Shown: positions 37,901 to 46,954, numbered from the stretch's first letter. The stretch is 64,000 bases of DNA from Runella slithyformis DSM 19594 (GCF_000218895.1 NC_015703.1:4849001-4913000); one strand, 5' to 3'. Numbers and translations are program-made. The notes: generated from the letters alone by a model not told the origin.

Positions 37901-38117
37901 TTTTAAGAATATGCTGAGTGCCGATTATATATTCCTTCGCGGAGAGTTGGACTCCAATGTTCCGATTGTCACCAACGGGCAAAAGCAACAACTGGCCGTA
38001 CTTGATGCGCAGTGGAAAGTCCTTAAAACCGAAATGAATGAGTTGGTAAGCAAAGACATTGCGGCGTTCAATAAACTCTGCGCCGACAAAGCATTGTCAA
38101 AAGTCATTGTTCCGTAA
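34905..38117 (+). CDS. Secreted VPS10/sortilin-like BNR propeller protein
   Basis: A 1070-aa protein with signal peptide [20 protein letters not shown]. The N-terminal 700 residues contain many Asp-box repeats, of the form DAG-x-TW (for example [54 protein letters not shown]), giving one or two sialidase-like propellers as in VPS10/sortilin-domain proteins. The last 300 residues include a beta-rich part (about 790-900) and a helical tail (about 910-1060). Such proteins are abundant in Bacteroidota; some are glycosidase-like, but no catalytic residues can be assigned, so binding or peptidase-associated roles are equally possible. No T9SS C-terminal signal is seen. Confidence 0.82.
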   Translation: MRSIFTLILIALTLAEGVAQNKKKTKATAAVTVVETPKPVKMDYDSVFKAVKWRNIGPFRGGRSVTASGVVGHPLVYYMGTTGGGLWKTTDAGLTWSNCSDGYFKTGSVGAVSVAESDPNVVYVGMGEHAPRGVMTSYGDGVYKSTDAGKTWTKLGLDLTRHISRISIHPQNPDIVYVAAQGALHGASEERGIYKSVDGGKTWKKTLFVDNNTGCSDLSMDVTNPRILYAAMWDHRRLPWQMVSGGKGSGLYKSVDAGETWTKMEKGLPKELGKMGIAVSRANPNRVFAVIESDTEKEQGGVFRSDDAGKTWTRVSKDHRTVQRAWYYIEIFADPTNENVVYVLNSPALKSIDGGKTFSRVFGGTHGDHHDLWIHPTNGKNIVLANDGGAAVSFNGGETFSPQNQMPTAQMYRINADNLFPYRIYGGQQDNSSVMIPSRSTHGSGITERDWEPSAGGESAFIAFDPDAPRYLMGGSYQGTIELLDLQNKEGKGVMTAPIQYQALKAKEMKYRFNWNAPIIYSKREKAFYHAGNVVLKTTDLGKTWVENSPDLTRKDTTKLGLGGAPYTNEGAGGENYATISYLIESPNETGVFWSGSDDGLVHVTKDNGKTWTNVTPAGLEECLINAIEVSPHDNAVAYLATHRYKQNDFTPSVYKTTDYGKTWTKITEGIPYGACVRVVREDSQRKDLLFAGTETGLYVSYNGGKNWSAMQLNLPVTPITDLKVHQNDLIAATQGRSFWILDDLGPLRQWKGNLPKDSLFVFTPEDAYRVSGRSLLDQVSEDDDDNSSSFGTNPSTGVVFYYNLPAKADTSKTLTLEISNEKGEVLRTYSSKKDKDFEVYPGGPTPDPTLLTKGGMNRFVWNLRAESIKGIPKVYIEGSYVGRRMSPGSYFAKFTYGNQTQTVSVKVLPDPRINASNADYQNQENTLKALENSTNDIHESIAKMRKVSKQISEVSTLLADKTDLKSVVDAGNAIVKKIKAWEAKLVQNKSESNDDVINFKNMLSADYIFLRGELDSNVPIVTNGQKQQLAVLDAQWKVLKTEMNELVSKDIAAFNKLCADKALSKVIVP

Positions 38118-38175
38118 AAAACAACGATAACGTTAAACCTTGTTTATTCTACCATTTAAACCTAAACCCACGAAA

Positions 38176-39714
38176 ATGAAACGCACCATAAAACAATTGA
38201 CATACAGAATTTTATGTTTTTTTTTGGTCCTGTTTTGTCTATCTTTCAAACCCGTAGTTCAGAAAAGTAAAACCCCAAACATCGTTTATATTTTAGCCGA
38301 TGATTTGGGATATGGCGATGTGTCGATTTACAATCCAAAAGGTAAGATCGCGACGCCCAACATTGACAAGTTAGCCGCGCAGGGAATGCGTTTTACGGAT
38401 GCTCATTCGCCTTCGTCGGTCTGTACGCCTACGCGGTATGCCTTACTCACAGGTCGTTATCCGTGGCGGAGTCGTTTGCCGGTGGGCGTATTGCGTGGCT
38501 ACAGCCGAACGTTGATCGAAGAAGATCGACCGACGGTGGCGTCCTTACTCAAAAGTCAAGGCTATCAAACAGGCGTAGTGGGCAAATGGCATTTGGGGCT
38601 GGATTGGGAAATGGCACAAGGCAAAGAAGAATTGCTGAAAACAGACGGATACGGCATCAAAACCGAGATGAAGCCCGAAGATATAGACTTTACCAAAAAA
38701 ACAACGGGAGGGCCTATTTCTGCCGGGTTTGACTATTCGTATGTTTTGCCGGCTTCGTTGGATATGCCGCCCTATTGTTATATGGAAGACCAACAAGTGA
38801 CCGAGCAACCTACCGCCTATACAGCAGGGAATAAGTTGGAATCGGGGTACACCGGTCCTTTCTGGCGCGAAGGTAAAATGTCGCCCTCGTTTGATTTTCA
38901 CGGAGTTTTACCTGAATTTATTAGGAAAGCCAACGCATTTTTGAAAAAGCAAACTGCGGCAAAACCTTTCTTTCTGTACCTGCCTTTGGCGGCTCCGCAT
39001 ACGCCTTGGGTGCCTAAAAAAGAATATTTGGACAAATCAAAAGCAGGGGAGTACGGTGATTTTGTGCAGCAGGTAGATGCCGCTGTGGGCGAAGTATTGA
39101 AAACGTTGGAGGCCTCCGGCCTTGCCGATAATACCATTGTCATTTTTACCAGCGACAACGGCCCGTATTGGCGTCAAAATTTTGTACAGCAATTTGACCA
39201 TGCCGCCGCCGGGGAGTTTAGGGGCATGAAAGGCGATGCCTTTGAAGGCGGTCACCGTATTCCGTTCATCGTTCGTTGGCCTCATAAAGTAAAACCCAAT
39301 ACGGTCAGCAACGCTACGACGACCTTGGCGAACTTGCTTTCTACCTGTGCCGAAATTGTGGGAACGAAAGACACTAAATTCACCACCGAAGACAGCTATA
39401 GTATTTTATCGGTGTTGTTGGGAAAGACCAAGCAAGTACCCGATCAGCCTGCGGTGGTACATAGTTCGTCCATTGGTTACTTTGCCATCCGTAAAGGCGA
39501 TTGGAAACTGATCGAAGGGCTTGGCTCGGGCGGTTTTACGGAGCCAAAAGAACTGAAACCTAAAGTAGGAGAAGCCCCCGGTCAGCTTTATAATTTGGCC
39601 ACTGATATTTCAGAAACCAATAATGTATACGAGCAGAATCCTGATAAAGTGAAGGAACTGACGCAGTTATTGACGGAAATCAAACAAAGTAAAACTAAGA
39701 TTACCTTAAAGTAA
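38176..39714 (+). CDS. Arylsulfatase A-like sulfatase
   Basis: From the ATG at 38176 (signal peptide MKRTIKQLTYRILCFFLVLF) this is a 512-aa sulfatase; an upstream frame to 38140 adds 12 residues without purpose. Asp42 and Asp43 in YILADDLGYGD are metal ligands. The signature VCTPTRYALLTGRYPW carries the Cys (83) that becomes formylglycine. GKWHLGLDW and FTSDNGPYW are the other typical motifs. It should act on a sulfated sugar in the periplasm. It is distinct from the sulfatase at 8329, differing in the signature (CTPTR against CCPTR). The next gene is an exported Gfo/Idh/MocA protein 64 bases downstream. Confidence 0.92.
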   Translation: MKRTIKQLTYRILCFFLVLFCLSFKPVVQKSKTPNIVYILADDLGYGDVSIYNPKGKIATPNIDKLAAQGMRFTDAHSPSSVCTPTRYALLTGRYPWRSRLPVGVLRGYSRTLIEEDRPTVASLLKSQGYQTGVVGKWHLGLDWEMAQGKEELLKTDGYGIKTEMKPEDIDFTKKTTGGPISAGFDYSYVLPASLDMPPYCYMEDQQVTEQPTAYTAGNKLESGYTGPFWREGKMSPSFDFHGVLPEFIRKANAFLKKQTAAKPFFLYLPLAAPHTPWVPKKEYLDKSKAGEYGDFVQQVDAAVGEVLKTLEASGLADNTIVIFTSDNGPYWRQNFVQQFDHAAAGEFRGMKGDAFEGGHRIPFIVRWPHKVKPNTVSNATTTLANLLSTCAEIVGTKDTKFTTEDSYSILSVLLGKTKQVPDQPAVVHSSSIGYFAIRKGDWKLIEGLGSGGFTEPKELKPKVGEAPGQLYNLATDISETNNVYEQNPDKVKELTQLLTEIKQSKTKITLK

Positions 39715-39778
39715 TGGCGGGAAGTACTTTCTCTGCTATACCCTTAAATTTTACGTTAACATGAAAGAAGAAACTTCA

Positions 39779-41080
39779 ATGAATCGCCGGGATTTCGTGG
39801 CAAAAGCTGCCACGGCCTTGGCAGGTATTACGATTTTGCCGCGCTATGTCTTGGGCGGGACGCGCCCCGATGGCACAAGGTACATTGCCCCAAGCGACAT
39901 GATTTCGTTGGGTTTTATCGGAACCGGCAAGCAGGGAAAAGGGCTCATTAATTCCTTTCTGAGCACTAACGAATCCCGTATCGTGGCCATCAGCGAAGTG
40001 TATAAAGCCAAAGCGCAATTGGCCTTGGAACGTATCAAATCGAATTATGAGAAAAATCCACAGCTCGGTACCTATTCTGAGGTTCCTGTGTATACTGATT
40101 TCAGGGAATTGTTGGCGCGTAAAGATGTTGATGCGGTAGTTATTGCCACCCCCGACCACTGGCACGCCACGATGGCCGTACGCGCCGCCGAGGCAGGGAA
40201 AGATATTTATTGCGAAAAACCCTTGGCGTTAACGGTCAAAGAAGGCCGAGCCATGGTCAACGCTGCCCGCAAATACAATCGGGTGTTTCAGACAGGAAGT
40301 ATGCAACGCTCCTGGCCGGAGTTTCGTCAGGCAGCGGAATTGATCCGAAATGGCTACATCGGCGAAGTAAAAAGCATCAAAGTAAACGTCGGCCCACCGC
40401 CCAAACCTTACGACCTGCCCGCTGAACCGATTCCCGAAGGGTTGGATTGGAATGCGTGGTTGGGGCCCAACAGTCCCGTTGCGTTCAATTCCGAATTGGC
40501 GCCTCCGATCTCCAAAGATGTATTTCCCAACTGGCGAAATTATCGCGAGTTTGGCGGCGGCATGGTGACCGACTGGGGTGCACACATGTTTGACATTGTG
40601 CAATGGGCATTAAACATGGACGACAGCGGTCCGGTAGAAGTCTTTGCCCCCGACGGCAAAGAGCATCCTTTTCTGACCTTTCGCTATGAAAACGGCATCA
40701 CAATGACCCACGAAAAATGGGATTGGAGCAACGCTATTTTGTTTACCGGAACGGAAGGTGAACTTCGGGTTCAACGGAAAAAAATCGAAACGACGCCTGC
40801 TTCGTTGGCGACGAAGATTATCGGTGAAGCCGAAAAGCACGTTTACAAAAGCGAGAATCACTACAAAGATTTCTTTGACGCTATGCGCAGGCGTAGTAAG
40901 CCTATTTGTGACGTAGAGATCGGCCACCGCACGGCTTCGGTGTGCAACATCGGCAACATTGCCTACCAACTCAACCGTTCGCTGCAATGGAATCCGAAGA
41001 AAGAATCGTTCAAAAATGATAAAGAGGCGAATGCTTTGCTGGGCCGTTCGATGAACGATGCGTGGGGGATTAAAATTTAA
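39779..41080 (+). CDS. Tat-exported Gfo/Idh/MocA-family oxidoreductase
   Basis: The protein starts MNRRDFVAKAATALAGI from ATG 39779, a textbook twin-arginine signal (RRDF); the ATG at 39761 adds six residues (MKEETS). The N-terminal Rossmann fold has GFIGTGKQGKGL, and the EKPLAL motif carries the family's catalytic Lys-Pro. WRNYREFGGGMVTDWGAHMFDIVQW holds the expected His/Asp region. These enzymes oxidise or isomerise sugars using NAD(P); Tat export implies the cofactor is loaded before secretion, as in glycosidase-like members of the family. It follows the sulfatase directly and ends at a strong hairpin (41110-41152). Confidence 0.9.
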   Translation: MNRRDFVAKAATALAGITILPRYVLGGTRPDGTRYIAPSDMISLGFIGTGKQGKGLINSFLSTNESRIVAISEVYKAKAQLALERIKSNYEKNPQLGTYSEVPVYTDFRELLARKDVDAVVIATPDHWHATMAVRAAEAGKDIYCEKPLALTVKEGRAMVNAARKYNRVFQTGSMQRSWPEFRQAAELIRNGYIGEVKSIKVNVGPPPKPYDLPAEPIPEGLDWNAWLGPNSPVAFNSELAPPISKDVFPNWRNYREFGGGMVTDWGAHMFDIVQWALNMDDSGPVEVFAPDGKEHPFLTFRYENGITMTHEKWDWSNAILFTGTEGELRVQRKKIETTPASLATKIIGEAEKHVYKSENHYKDFFDAMRRRSKPICDVEIGHRTASVCNIGNIAYQLNRSLQWNPKKESFKNDKEANALLGRSMNDAWGIKI

Positions 41081-41109
41081 TCAACGGCGCGGGGCGGTTA
41101 AGAAGTATA

Positions 41110-41152
41110 CCTTGGAGCAGTGCCTGTCAATTTGATACGCACTGCTCCAAGG
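41110..41152. terminator. Hairpin terminator between convergent genes
   Basis: A perfect 14-bp stem, CCTTGGAGCAGTGC and GCACTGCTCCAAGG, encloses a 15-base loop, followed by CTTTTT on the plus strand. It lies 30 bases after the stop of the Gfo/Idh/MocA gene and is the likely terminator for it. The right arm is also the coding end of the opposing cytochrome c gene, whose last residues ALEQCVSN are read from it. Confidence 0.75.
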
Positions 41153-41558
41153 CTTTTTGTACGGATTCGGTGGTAATTATTTTAGATTCTTTGCCCCACG
41201 TTGTGTACATATAGGTCATGATTTCGGCAATTTCCAGCTCCTTCAGGGATGGATTGGCGGGCATGGGGCGATTGAATGTCTTTCCATTGACCGTAACGCT
41301 TTGATTGACCCCGTTTTTTATCCAGCATATTACTTTTGCTTTGTCTTTGAGGTAATCGACCGAGATGGCAGGGTAGAGGTTACCCAGGCCTTTACCATCG
41401 CGCTGATGGCAATTGGCGCAGTGCGTTTGAAACAAGGAATAGCCTTCCGCTACGTATTGGGCATGTTTGGTACTTTCTTCACTCCCGCAGGAGAATAAAA
41501 GAACGAACAGAAAAGCAAATCGTAACACCGAAAAACGAAAAAAAACAGGAACCATCAT
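41127..41558 (-). CDS. Small c-type cytochrome
   Basis: A 143-aa protein with an N-terminal membrane or lipoprotein signal (FRFSVLRFAFLFVLLFSCGS; the Cys may be a lipobox Cys). The heme motif is CANCH in LFQTHCANCHQRDGKGL, with the axial Met likely in NRPMPANPSL. It is a monoheme periplasmic electron carrier. It is the last gene of the minus-strand housekeeping run, 77 bases after SCO, with which it forms a natural pair in respiratory copper/heme delivery or electron transfer. Its final codons overlap a terminator for the opposing gene. Confidence 0.88.
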   Translation of the reverse strand: MMVPVFFRFSVLRFAFLFVLLFSCGSEESTKHAQYVAEGYSLFQTHCANCHQRDGKGLGNLYPAISVDYLKDKAKVICWIKNGVNQSVTVNGKTFNRPMPANPSLKELEIAEIMTYMYTTWGKESKIITTESVQKALEQCVSN

Positions 41559-41606
41559 ACTTCTTATACAACCAACATTTTAATCAACCCCACTTCTTAA
41601 ACAAAT

Positions 41607-41642
41607 TCGTACTTCGTCATTCGTACATTCATTCGTCATTCT
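41607..41642. repeat. Dispersed TTCGTACTTCGTCATTCG-type repeat
   Basis: The plus strand reads ATTCGTACTTCGTCATTCGT and continues with TACATTCATTCGTCATTC. This is the reverse complement of the unit of the 29-bp tandem array at 62968-63170, and related copies also occur at 63179-63216 and 63444-63513. Here it sits in the gap between SCO and the cytochrome c gene and overlaps the last codons of SCO. Confidence 0.6.
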
Positions 41643-42274
41643 TTCTTATATTCTTCCCGTAATCGTTCTATATCAGCAATGAGTCGCTTCGTTGCTTCAT
41701 CGTCGGTGCCGTTATACATACCGCGTACGCGTTTTTCTTTATCGACCAATACAAAAGCGCCACTGTGAATGTAGCCACCCGGTGCGGTTGAGTCGGCGCC
41801 TGCTACCACTAAGTATTTTTTCTCCCCGATCTCATAGATCTTTTCGCGATTGCCCGTTACAAAAAGCCATTGATTGCCCGTTACGCCCAAATCGGCCGCG
41901 TATTCTTTCAGTACAGCTTGTGTATCATGGTCGGGGTCAATGGTATGGGAGAGGATGCGTACGTCGTTTTGGCCTTTGATCTTTTCGTAGACTTTCAGCA
42001 TTTGTTTCTTCATCACCGGGCAAATGGTGGGACAGGTGGTAAAGAAAAAATCAGCCACGTAAATTTTATCCCTGAAATTTTCGGCGGTAATGGTGTCGCC
42101 GTTTTGGCTGACAAATTTAAAATCGGGAATGGTATGATACAGGGTATCCACGACTTCTTTACCGTCGACGGTTCGGGTGGTGGTTTCGCGTTCGCCCAGA
42201 ATAGGCAATCGGTCGGAGTTTTTGCTGCACCCCCACATATGTAAAAACAAAAAGGCAAAAAGGATATTTTTCAT
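41636..42274 (-). CDS. SCO family copper-binding protein
   Basis: A 212-aa thioredoxin-fold protein with a lipoprotein signal (MKNILFAFLFLHMWGCSK; Cys16). The SCO metal site is CPTIC in FFTTCPTICPVMKKQM, with the conserved His in GGYIHSGAFVLVDKEKRV. SCO proteins bring copper to, or reduce cysteines in, the CuA centre of cytochrome c oxidase subunit II in the periplasm. It lies between an unknown lipoprotein (28 bases upstream) and a small cytochrome c (77 bases downstream), consistent with a respiratory role. Confidence 0.92.
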   Translation of the reverse strand: MKNILFAFLFLHMWGCSKNSDRLPILGERETTTRTVDGKEVVDTLYHTIPDFKFVSQNGDTITAENFRDKIYVADFFFTTCPTICPVMKKQMLKVYEKIKGQNDVRILSHTIDPDHDTQAVLKEYAADLGVTGNQWLFVTGNREKIYEIGEKKYLVVAGADSTAPGGYIHSGAFVLVDKEKRVRGMYNGTDDEATKRLIADIERLREEYKKE

Positions 42275-42302
42275 AATTGGACTGCTCGCGCCTCAGAAAG
42301 GA

Positions 42303-42734
42303 TTACTTTTTTAAAAATTGTTCGGCTTTGGTCATGCTCGCAAGCATTTTATCGCGAACGGCACTGATCTTGGTTTTTTCGGCACTCATGGCGTTGTGGG
42401 CTTCCGGGCCTGCCAGGGCTTTGAGTGAGTCGCCGTTGTAGTGGTGCATCCAATCCATCATGCCCTGATCGGCTTCGGTCAGAGCAAGGCTCAGGGCGAG
42501 GGCCTCTTCTTTCCGTTTTTGGAGGCTGTCGTTGGCGCTGATCTTTGTCAGGCTGTCGATCGCTGCGATCTCTTTGCTCAGGCCCGTTTTCAGCTCCATC
42601 AATTGGCCCATTTTGGGCATCACTTCATCATGAATGACAAATACTTCTTTTTCGGCTTCTTCGACGGAGGCTTTGTTCTGTCCGCAGGCACATAATAATA
42701 GGATAATAATGAGGGTGCTTACTGTATTTTTCAT
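42303..42734 (-). CDS. Small helical lipoprotein, unknown function
   Basis: From ATG 42734 the protein starts MKNTVSTLIIILLLCACGQ, a lipoprotein signal with lipobox LCAC; the frame also opens at 42746 with MLLP. The remaining about 125 residues are highly helical and charged, with a coiled-coil look (EAEKEVFVIHDEVMPKMGQL, KAEQFLKK at the end). Conserved-looking MMDWMHHY may matter functionally. Similar proteins occur in Bacteroidota next to SCO and cytochrome genes, but no role is known to me. It lies 28 bases upstream of SCO in the same direction. Confidence 0.75.
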   Translation of the reverse strand: MKNTVSTLIIILLLCACGQNKASVEEAEKEVFVIHDEVMPKMGQLMELKTGLSKEIAAIDSLTKISANDSLQKRKEEALALSLALTEADQGMMDWMHHYNGDSLKALAGPEAHNAMSAEKTKISAVRDKMLASMTKAEQFLKK

Positions 42735-42772
42735 GGGTAGCAACAAAATTGTAAAATGAGAGTAACTGATTT

Positions 42773-44464
42773 CTAAAATAAATTTGTTTGCCCCTTTTGG
42801 CTAAGGGCCATTTGTACCTGTAGCATCTCACGGGCATTTTGTAAAATGGCTTCGCTTGGCTTACTGCCGCCGATCATTTGGGCAATTTCATTGACCCGCT
42901 CATCAAAAGTGAGTTTACGGATCTTACTGACAGTTTTATCGGCCGAATTGTCTTTATATACAAAGTAATGGGCGGTGCCCTGGGTGGCTATTTGGTGCAG
43001 GTGCGTTATGGAAATGACCTGATGACTTTTGGAAATCTCGCGCATCATTTGCCCCATTTTGATGGCTATTTCGCCCGAAACCCCCGTGTCAATTTCGTCA
43101 AAAATGATGGTAGGAAGTTTTCGTTTACTGGCCAAAATGTACTTAATTACCATCATTACCCGTGAAAACTCTCCACCCGACGCTACATTTTTCAACTGTT
43201 GAGGTTTGATGCCTTTGTTGGCACTGAACAAAAAGTCTACATCGTCGATGCCTGATTCGCTCGGTTCGATGGTTTTGTGCTGAATGCTTAGCGTGGCATT
43301 GGGCATTCCCAATTCCAATAAATAGGTTTTTACCTGTTTTTCAATGGGTGCCATTACCGATTTTCGGGAGCCGGAAAGTTTTTCGGCACTTTTCATCAGT
43401 TTTACCTGTGCTTTTTCCGCAATTACTTTGGCCTTATTGATGTCCTCGTCCAGATTCAATACCCGGCCCACTTTTGCTTCCAGCTCCTGCCGGATTTCGA
43501 TAAGTTCTTTGAGGGTTTTGACCTGGTGCTTTTGTTGCAGATGATAAAACAGATTCAGTCGTTCTCTGATTTCGTCGGCCCGACTGTCGTCGATCTCTAC
43601 GTTATCCTGTTCGTACGAGATCTCGCTCGCCAAATCTTTCAGTTCAATGTAAACACTTTGGGCTCGTTCGCGCAGTTGCTCGTACTGAGGTGCATATTTA
43701 CTGACGGCATTGAGACTGGAGACGGCATTTTTTAGAAAAACAATAACCGATTGCTCGGGATTGTCCAGGTATTCGGTGGCCAGTTGCAGCCGCTCGCGTA
43801 CATCGGTGGCATTTTCAAGGATGAGCAGTTCCTGTTCCAGTTGTTCCTGCTCGTCGGGGAGCAATTGCGCTTTCTCAAGTTCGTCAAACAGGAATTGATT
43901 GTAATCAAACTCTTTTCGCATCTGCACTGCATCCGCCGTCAGGCGGTTGAATACCTGCTGCGCTTTGCGGTACGCCTGAAAATCGGCGTGGTAGTGGCGA
44001 AGGACCTCTTCGTTTTGAGCGTAGGTATCGACGATCTGTAATTGAAACTCATTGGAGCCTAACAGCAGTGTGTCATGTTGGGAGTGAATATCCATCAATT
44101 GGCCCGCAATGCGTCGCAATGTTTCCAGATTGACGGGGGTATCATTGATAAAAGCCCTTGATTTTCCGGTAGGGCTGATTTCGCGACGAATCAGACAGGT
44201 AGGAGCAAAGTCCAGTTCTTCTTCTTCAAACAGGTGTTCAATGTAGTAACCGGAAAGGTCAAAGGTACCTTCAATAATGCATTTTCCGGCAGGATTATAC
44301 AATACTTTAGTATCGGCGCGGCTTCCGAGCAGTAAGCCGATAGCACCCAGCATGATGGATTTACCCGCCCCTGTTTCGCCCGTGATGATGTTAAGCTGTG
44401 GGTCAGGAGTAAGTTCCAGATGGTCGATTAATGCGTAATTTTTGATCAGCAGATGAGCAAGCAT
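42773..44464 (-). CDS. recN: DNA repair protein RecN
   Basis: A 563-aa SMC-like ATPase that helps in double-strand break repair. The N-terminus MLAHLLIKNYALIDHLEL and Walker A GETGAGKSI are typical. A long coiled coil follows (residues about 160-370). Then come the signature ASGGEFSRVMM, the Walker B TIIFDEIDTGVSGE and the His-switch ITHLHQIA. All parts are intact and the length is normal. It follows the small possible Sm-like gene and PorD, as part of the conserved bamD-rpoZ-coaBC-porD-recN order in this group. Cytoplasmic. Confidence 0.96.
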   Translation of the reverse strand: MLAHLLIKNYALIDHLELTPDPQLNIITGETGAGKSIMLGAIGLLLGSRADTKVLYNPAGKCIIEGTFDLSGYYIEHLFEEEELDFAPTCLIRREISPTGKSRAFINDTPVNLETLRRIAGQLMDIHSQHDTLLLGSNEFQLQIVDTYAQNEEVLRHYHADFQAYRKAQQVFNRLTADAVQMRKEFDYNQFLFDELEKAQLLPDEQEQLEQELLILENATDVRERLQLATEYLDNPEQSVIVFLKNAVSSLNAVSKYAPQYEQLRERAQSVYIELKDLASEISYEQDNVEIDDSRADEIRERLNLFYHLQQKHQVKTLKELIEIRQELEAKVGRVLNLDEDINKAKVIAEKAQVKLMKSAEKLSGSRKSVMAPIEKQVKTYLLELGMPNATLSIQHKTIEPSESGIDDVDFLFSANKGIKPQQLKNVASGGEFSRVMMVIKYILASKRKLPTIIFDEIDTGVSGEIAIKMGQMMREISKSHQVISITHLHQIATQGTAHYFVYKDNSADKTVSKIRKLTFDERVNEIAQMIGGSKPSEAILQNAREMLQVQMALSQKGQTNLF

Positions 44465-44538
44465 AAAGCAATCGGTTGAACCGCCGCGAAGTTAGTCAAC
44501 TATTCAACAAAATGTACTGACTTTGTGTTCGGAACTTT

Positions 44539-44766
44539 TTAAAATGTCGCGCTTTGGTCGTAAACGACGGTGTCAATCTGCGTAAAAGCCAGCGTATGAA
44601 GGTGCATGCGTTGGTCTTCGAGAAAAAGAAGTTGATTCTCAATTTTAAGGCAACGTCCAAAAAATGTCTGATCACTTTTCAGCACAACATTTATTTCCCG
44701 ATTCAACAGCTCGGAAGTCCGTGCCGAAAGTTGCGCCTGAAACACGCGTATAAGTCTTTTGCCCAC
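44539..44766 (-). CDS. 75-aa protein, possible Sm/Hfq-like fold
   Basis: A 75-aa protein whose ATG (44766) lies 13 bases after the PorD stop and whose stop is 74 bases before RecN, in the same direction. Residues 1-22 look helical (RLIRVFQAQLSARTSELLN). Residues about 24-70 have a five-strand pattern of the Sm fold: INVVLKSDQTFFGRCLKIEN, then QLLFLEDQR, then HTLAFTQIDTVVYD. An N-terminal helix, a strongly bent strand with a Gly (FFG), and a terminal I-x-T-V-V strand recall Hfq. Hfq's YKH motif is absent, so RNA binding is speculative. I cannot confirm that the family is known. Confidence 0.55.
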   Translation of the reverse strand: MGKRLIRVFQAQLSARTSELLNREINVVLKSDQTFFGRCLKIENQLLFLEDQRMHLHTLAFTQIDTVVYDQSATF

Positions 44767-44779
44767 AATGGTACGGTAG

Positions 44780-45709
44780 TTATCTTAAAAGCCTGCGATA
44801 TAATTCGGTTTTGGAAGGGTCGAGTTGCGACAGTATGGCAAACGCTTTTTGGCGGTCCTCTTTGCTTGCTTCCATTAATATTTTATTGAGTTCTTCGCCC
44901 TTGGCGTCAAAGAATGAATTGATGTAGACTGAACCCGGCAATTCGCGATTGGTCTGCTGAAGGGTCGTCAATAAATTCATGACTTGGGTACGGGCTGCAG
45001 TGGGATTTTCGTTAAACGTATCCAGTGCCAGTCGGTGATAATTGTAAACGCCCTCTCGCACGGGCAGCATCAGTTGATTATTAAGATTATCTACCAGCCA
45101 AAACCGATTCCGACGGTCGTTGCCGGTGGCATACCAGCCCGCCGGAGCCCCGCCGGGATTGACCCCCAGCGCCAGGTTGGTGACCTGTTGAGCGCGTTGG
45201 AGAAAATTATTTCCGCCGTATTTGCTGAATGAGTCATAATCAACGGCTAATATAATGTAGGCGTAAAAGGCCAGCATTTGGGTCAGTTCGTCCGAATACG
45301 TATTTTCGTTGTAATACATCGGATTGTTGGGCAGGTAATTAAAATTGAAGTTACGGTCAATGAAATTGAGTAAAATGGTTTCGTAATTAGTTCCGTATAC
45401 CGGACGCGACACGATCAATTGCGCAGTGCCCTCGTATACGCCCTGTGCCGGTGAGCGGATAAGGTTGATATTGAGTTTGCAGTTGATACGCTCTTCCGGA
45501 TTAAAATTGTCATTGGTCCACCGGCGCGCATTCATGAAGTCTGTGATGACGTTTTTGAGCTGATTGAGGCTGGCGTTGTCAGTGTTTTGCTGGGTAAAAA
45601 GTTGATTATAATTGAGGGTCACAACACAGTTTAACTCCTGAGAACGTACGGAAAATAACGGGATACACGAAAAAAAGATCAGCCGGATTACTCTTTTTAA
45701 ACCTTTCAT
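44780..45709 (-). CDS. porD: PorD (DUF4835), type IX secretion-associated protein
   Basis: A 309-aa secreted protein with signal MKGLKRVIRLIFFSCIPLFSV. The DUF4835 landmarks are present: QELNCVVTLNYNQL near the start, FMNARRWTNDNFNPEERINC, and a long helical C-terminus with DTFNENPTAARTQVMNLLTTL and LDPSKTELYRRLLR at the end. PorD is reported as needed for type IX secretion and gliding-related processes in some Bacteroidota. It is encoded directly after coaBC, the usual arrangement, which strengthens the call. Export to the periplasm or outer membrane is expected. Confidence 0.9.
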   Translation of the reverse strand: MKGLKRVIRLIFFSCIPLFSVRSQELNCVVTLNYNQLFTQQNTDNASLNQLKNVITDFMNARRWTNDNFNPEERINCKLNINLIRSPAQGVYEGTAQLIVSRPVYGTNYETILLNFIDRNFNFNYLPNNPMYYNENTYSDELTQMLAFYAYIILAVDYDSFSKYGGNNFLQRAQQVTNLALGVNPGGAPAGWYATGNDRRNRFWLVDNLNNQLMLPVREGVYNYHRLALDTFNENPTAARTQVMNLLTTLQQTNRELPGSVYINSFFDAKGEELNKILMEASKEDRQKAFAILSQLDPSKTELYRRLLR

Positions 45710-45742
45710 GATATTGCAATTATGCTAAAATGATTGTTCTCT

Positions 45743-46954
45743 TCAGTGCAATTTTCCTGCCACAAGTTGTAAGATATCCTGTGCTGCGTCCGACTTTGAT
45801 TTCAGGGCAAACGCGTGTACACTCCCGTTTGCTTCAATAACGGTAATTTTGTTGGTATCGTGTGCAAATCCGGCTCCTTTATCGTTCAGGGAGTTCAAAA
45901 CAATGAGGTCAAGATTTTTGGATTTCAATTTGCCCAGTGCATTTTCCAGTTCATTGTCGGTTTCGAGGGCAAATCCAACCAGAAACTGGCCTTGCTGCTT
46001 TTGAAGGCCCAGCGTAGCGGCAATATCCACTGTTTTTGTCAACTCAATGCTAAAATGAGCTTCTTTCTTTTTGATCTTACGATCGGCGGGATGTGTCGGG
46101 GTATAATCTGCTACGGCGGCAGAAAGAATCAGGACATCGGCGGTTGAAAAGTGGGCCTGCGTTGCTTCGTACATCTCCTGTGCCGAACGAACCGCAATGA
46201 GCTGAATGTCGGCAAATGGTTTTGGTTGCGCCGTCGGACCGCTGATGAGCGTGACGTCCGCGCCCGCCATGGCAAAAGCTTGGGCAATGGCATAACCCAT
46301 TTTTCCCGTCGAGTGATTGCTGATGTAGCGTACCGGGTCGATGGCTTCCTGCGTTGGGCCCGCGGTAATTAAAATTTTCTTCCCTTTGAGGTGAGGAATT
46401 GACGAAAAGTGTTTTTCGAGGTGAATAATAATAGACTCAGGTTCTGCCATTCTGCCCGTACCTACCAACCCGCTGGCCAATTCTCCATGTTCTGCTTCCA
46501 CGACGAAATTACCGAACCGTCGAAGTCTTTGAAGATTCTCAAAGGTAGAAGGGTGAAGATACATGTCAAGGTCCATGGCAGGAGCAAAGAATACCGGACA
46601 ACGCGCCGACAGGTATGCTGCCGTCAGAAGATCTTCACAAAGTCCGTTGGCACATTTGGCGAGGGTATGGGCGGTGGCGGGAGCGATGAGGATGACATCG
46701 GCCCAAAGCCCCAATTCAACGTGATTATTCCAACTTCCTGTTTGTTCGGAAGCCAGGAAGGAAGACAGCACCGGACGCTTTGATAAGGTTGCTAAGGTTA
46801 ACGGTGTTATAAAATCTTTCGCTGCCTCTGTCATGATTACCTGCACTTCGGCACCCGCTTTAATGAGCAACCGAATCAACAGGGCAGATTTGTAAGCGGC
46901 GATACTTCCCGTAACGCCTACAATGATTCTTTTATGTTGAAGGGTCGATGGCAT
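45743..46954 (-). CDS. coaBC: Bifunctional phosphopantothenoylcysteine decarboxylase/synthase CoaBC
   Basis: A 403-aa cytoplasmic enzyme of coenzyme A synthesis. The CoaC half begins RIIVGVTGSIAAYKSA (flavin-binding) and includes FFAPAMDLDMYLHPS and the GTGRMAEPE loop. The CoaB half starts with ILITAGPTQEAIDPVRYISN and has the ISNHSTGKMG motif and the C-terminal NDKGAGFAHDTNKIT region. It joins cysteine to 4'-phosphopantothenate and decarboxylates the product. It follows rpoZ, and its start is 24 bases after an intrinsic-terminator-like hairpin (46979-47015), so it may be partly attenuated or have its own promoter. Confidence 0.96.
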   Translation of the reverse strand: MPSTLQHKRIIVGVTGSIAAYKSALLIRLLIKAGAEVQVIMTEAAKDFITPLTLATLSKRPVLSSFLASEQTGSWNNHVELGLWADVILIAPATAHTLAKCANGLCEDLLTAAYLSARCPVFFAPAMDLDMYLHPSTFENLQRLRRFGNFVVEAEHGELASGLVGTGRMAEPESIIIHLEKHFSSIPHLKGKKILITAGPTQEAIDPVRYISNHSTGKMGYAIAQAFAMAGADVTLISGPTAQPKPFADIQLIAVRSAQEMYEATQAHFSTADVLILSAAVADYTPTHPADRKIKKKEAHFSIELTKTVDIAATLGLQKQQGQFLVGFALETDNELENALGKLKSKNLDLIVLNSLNDKGAGFAHDTNKITVIEANGSVHAFALKSKSDAAQDILQLVAGKLH

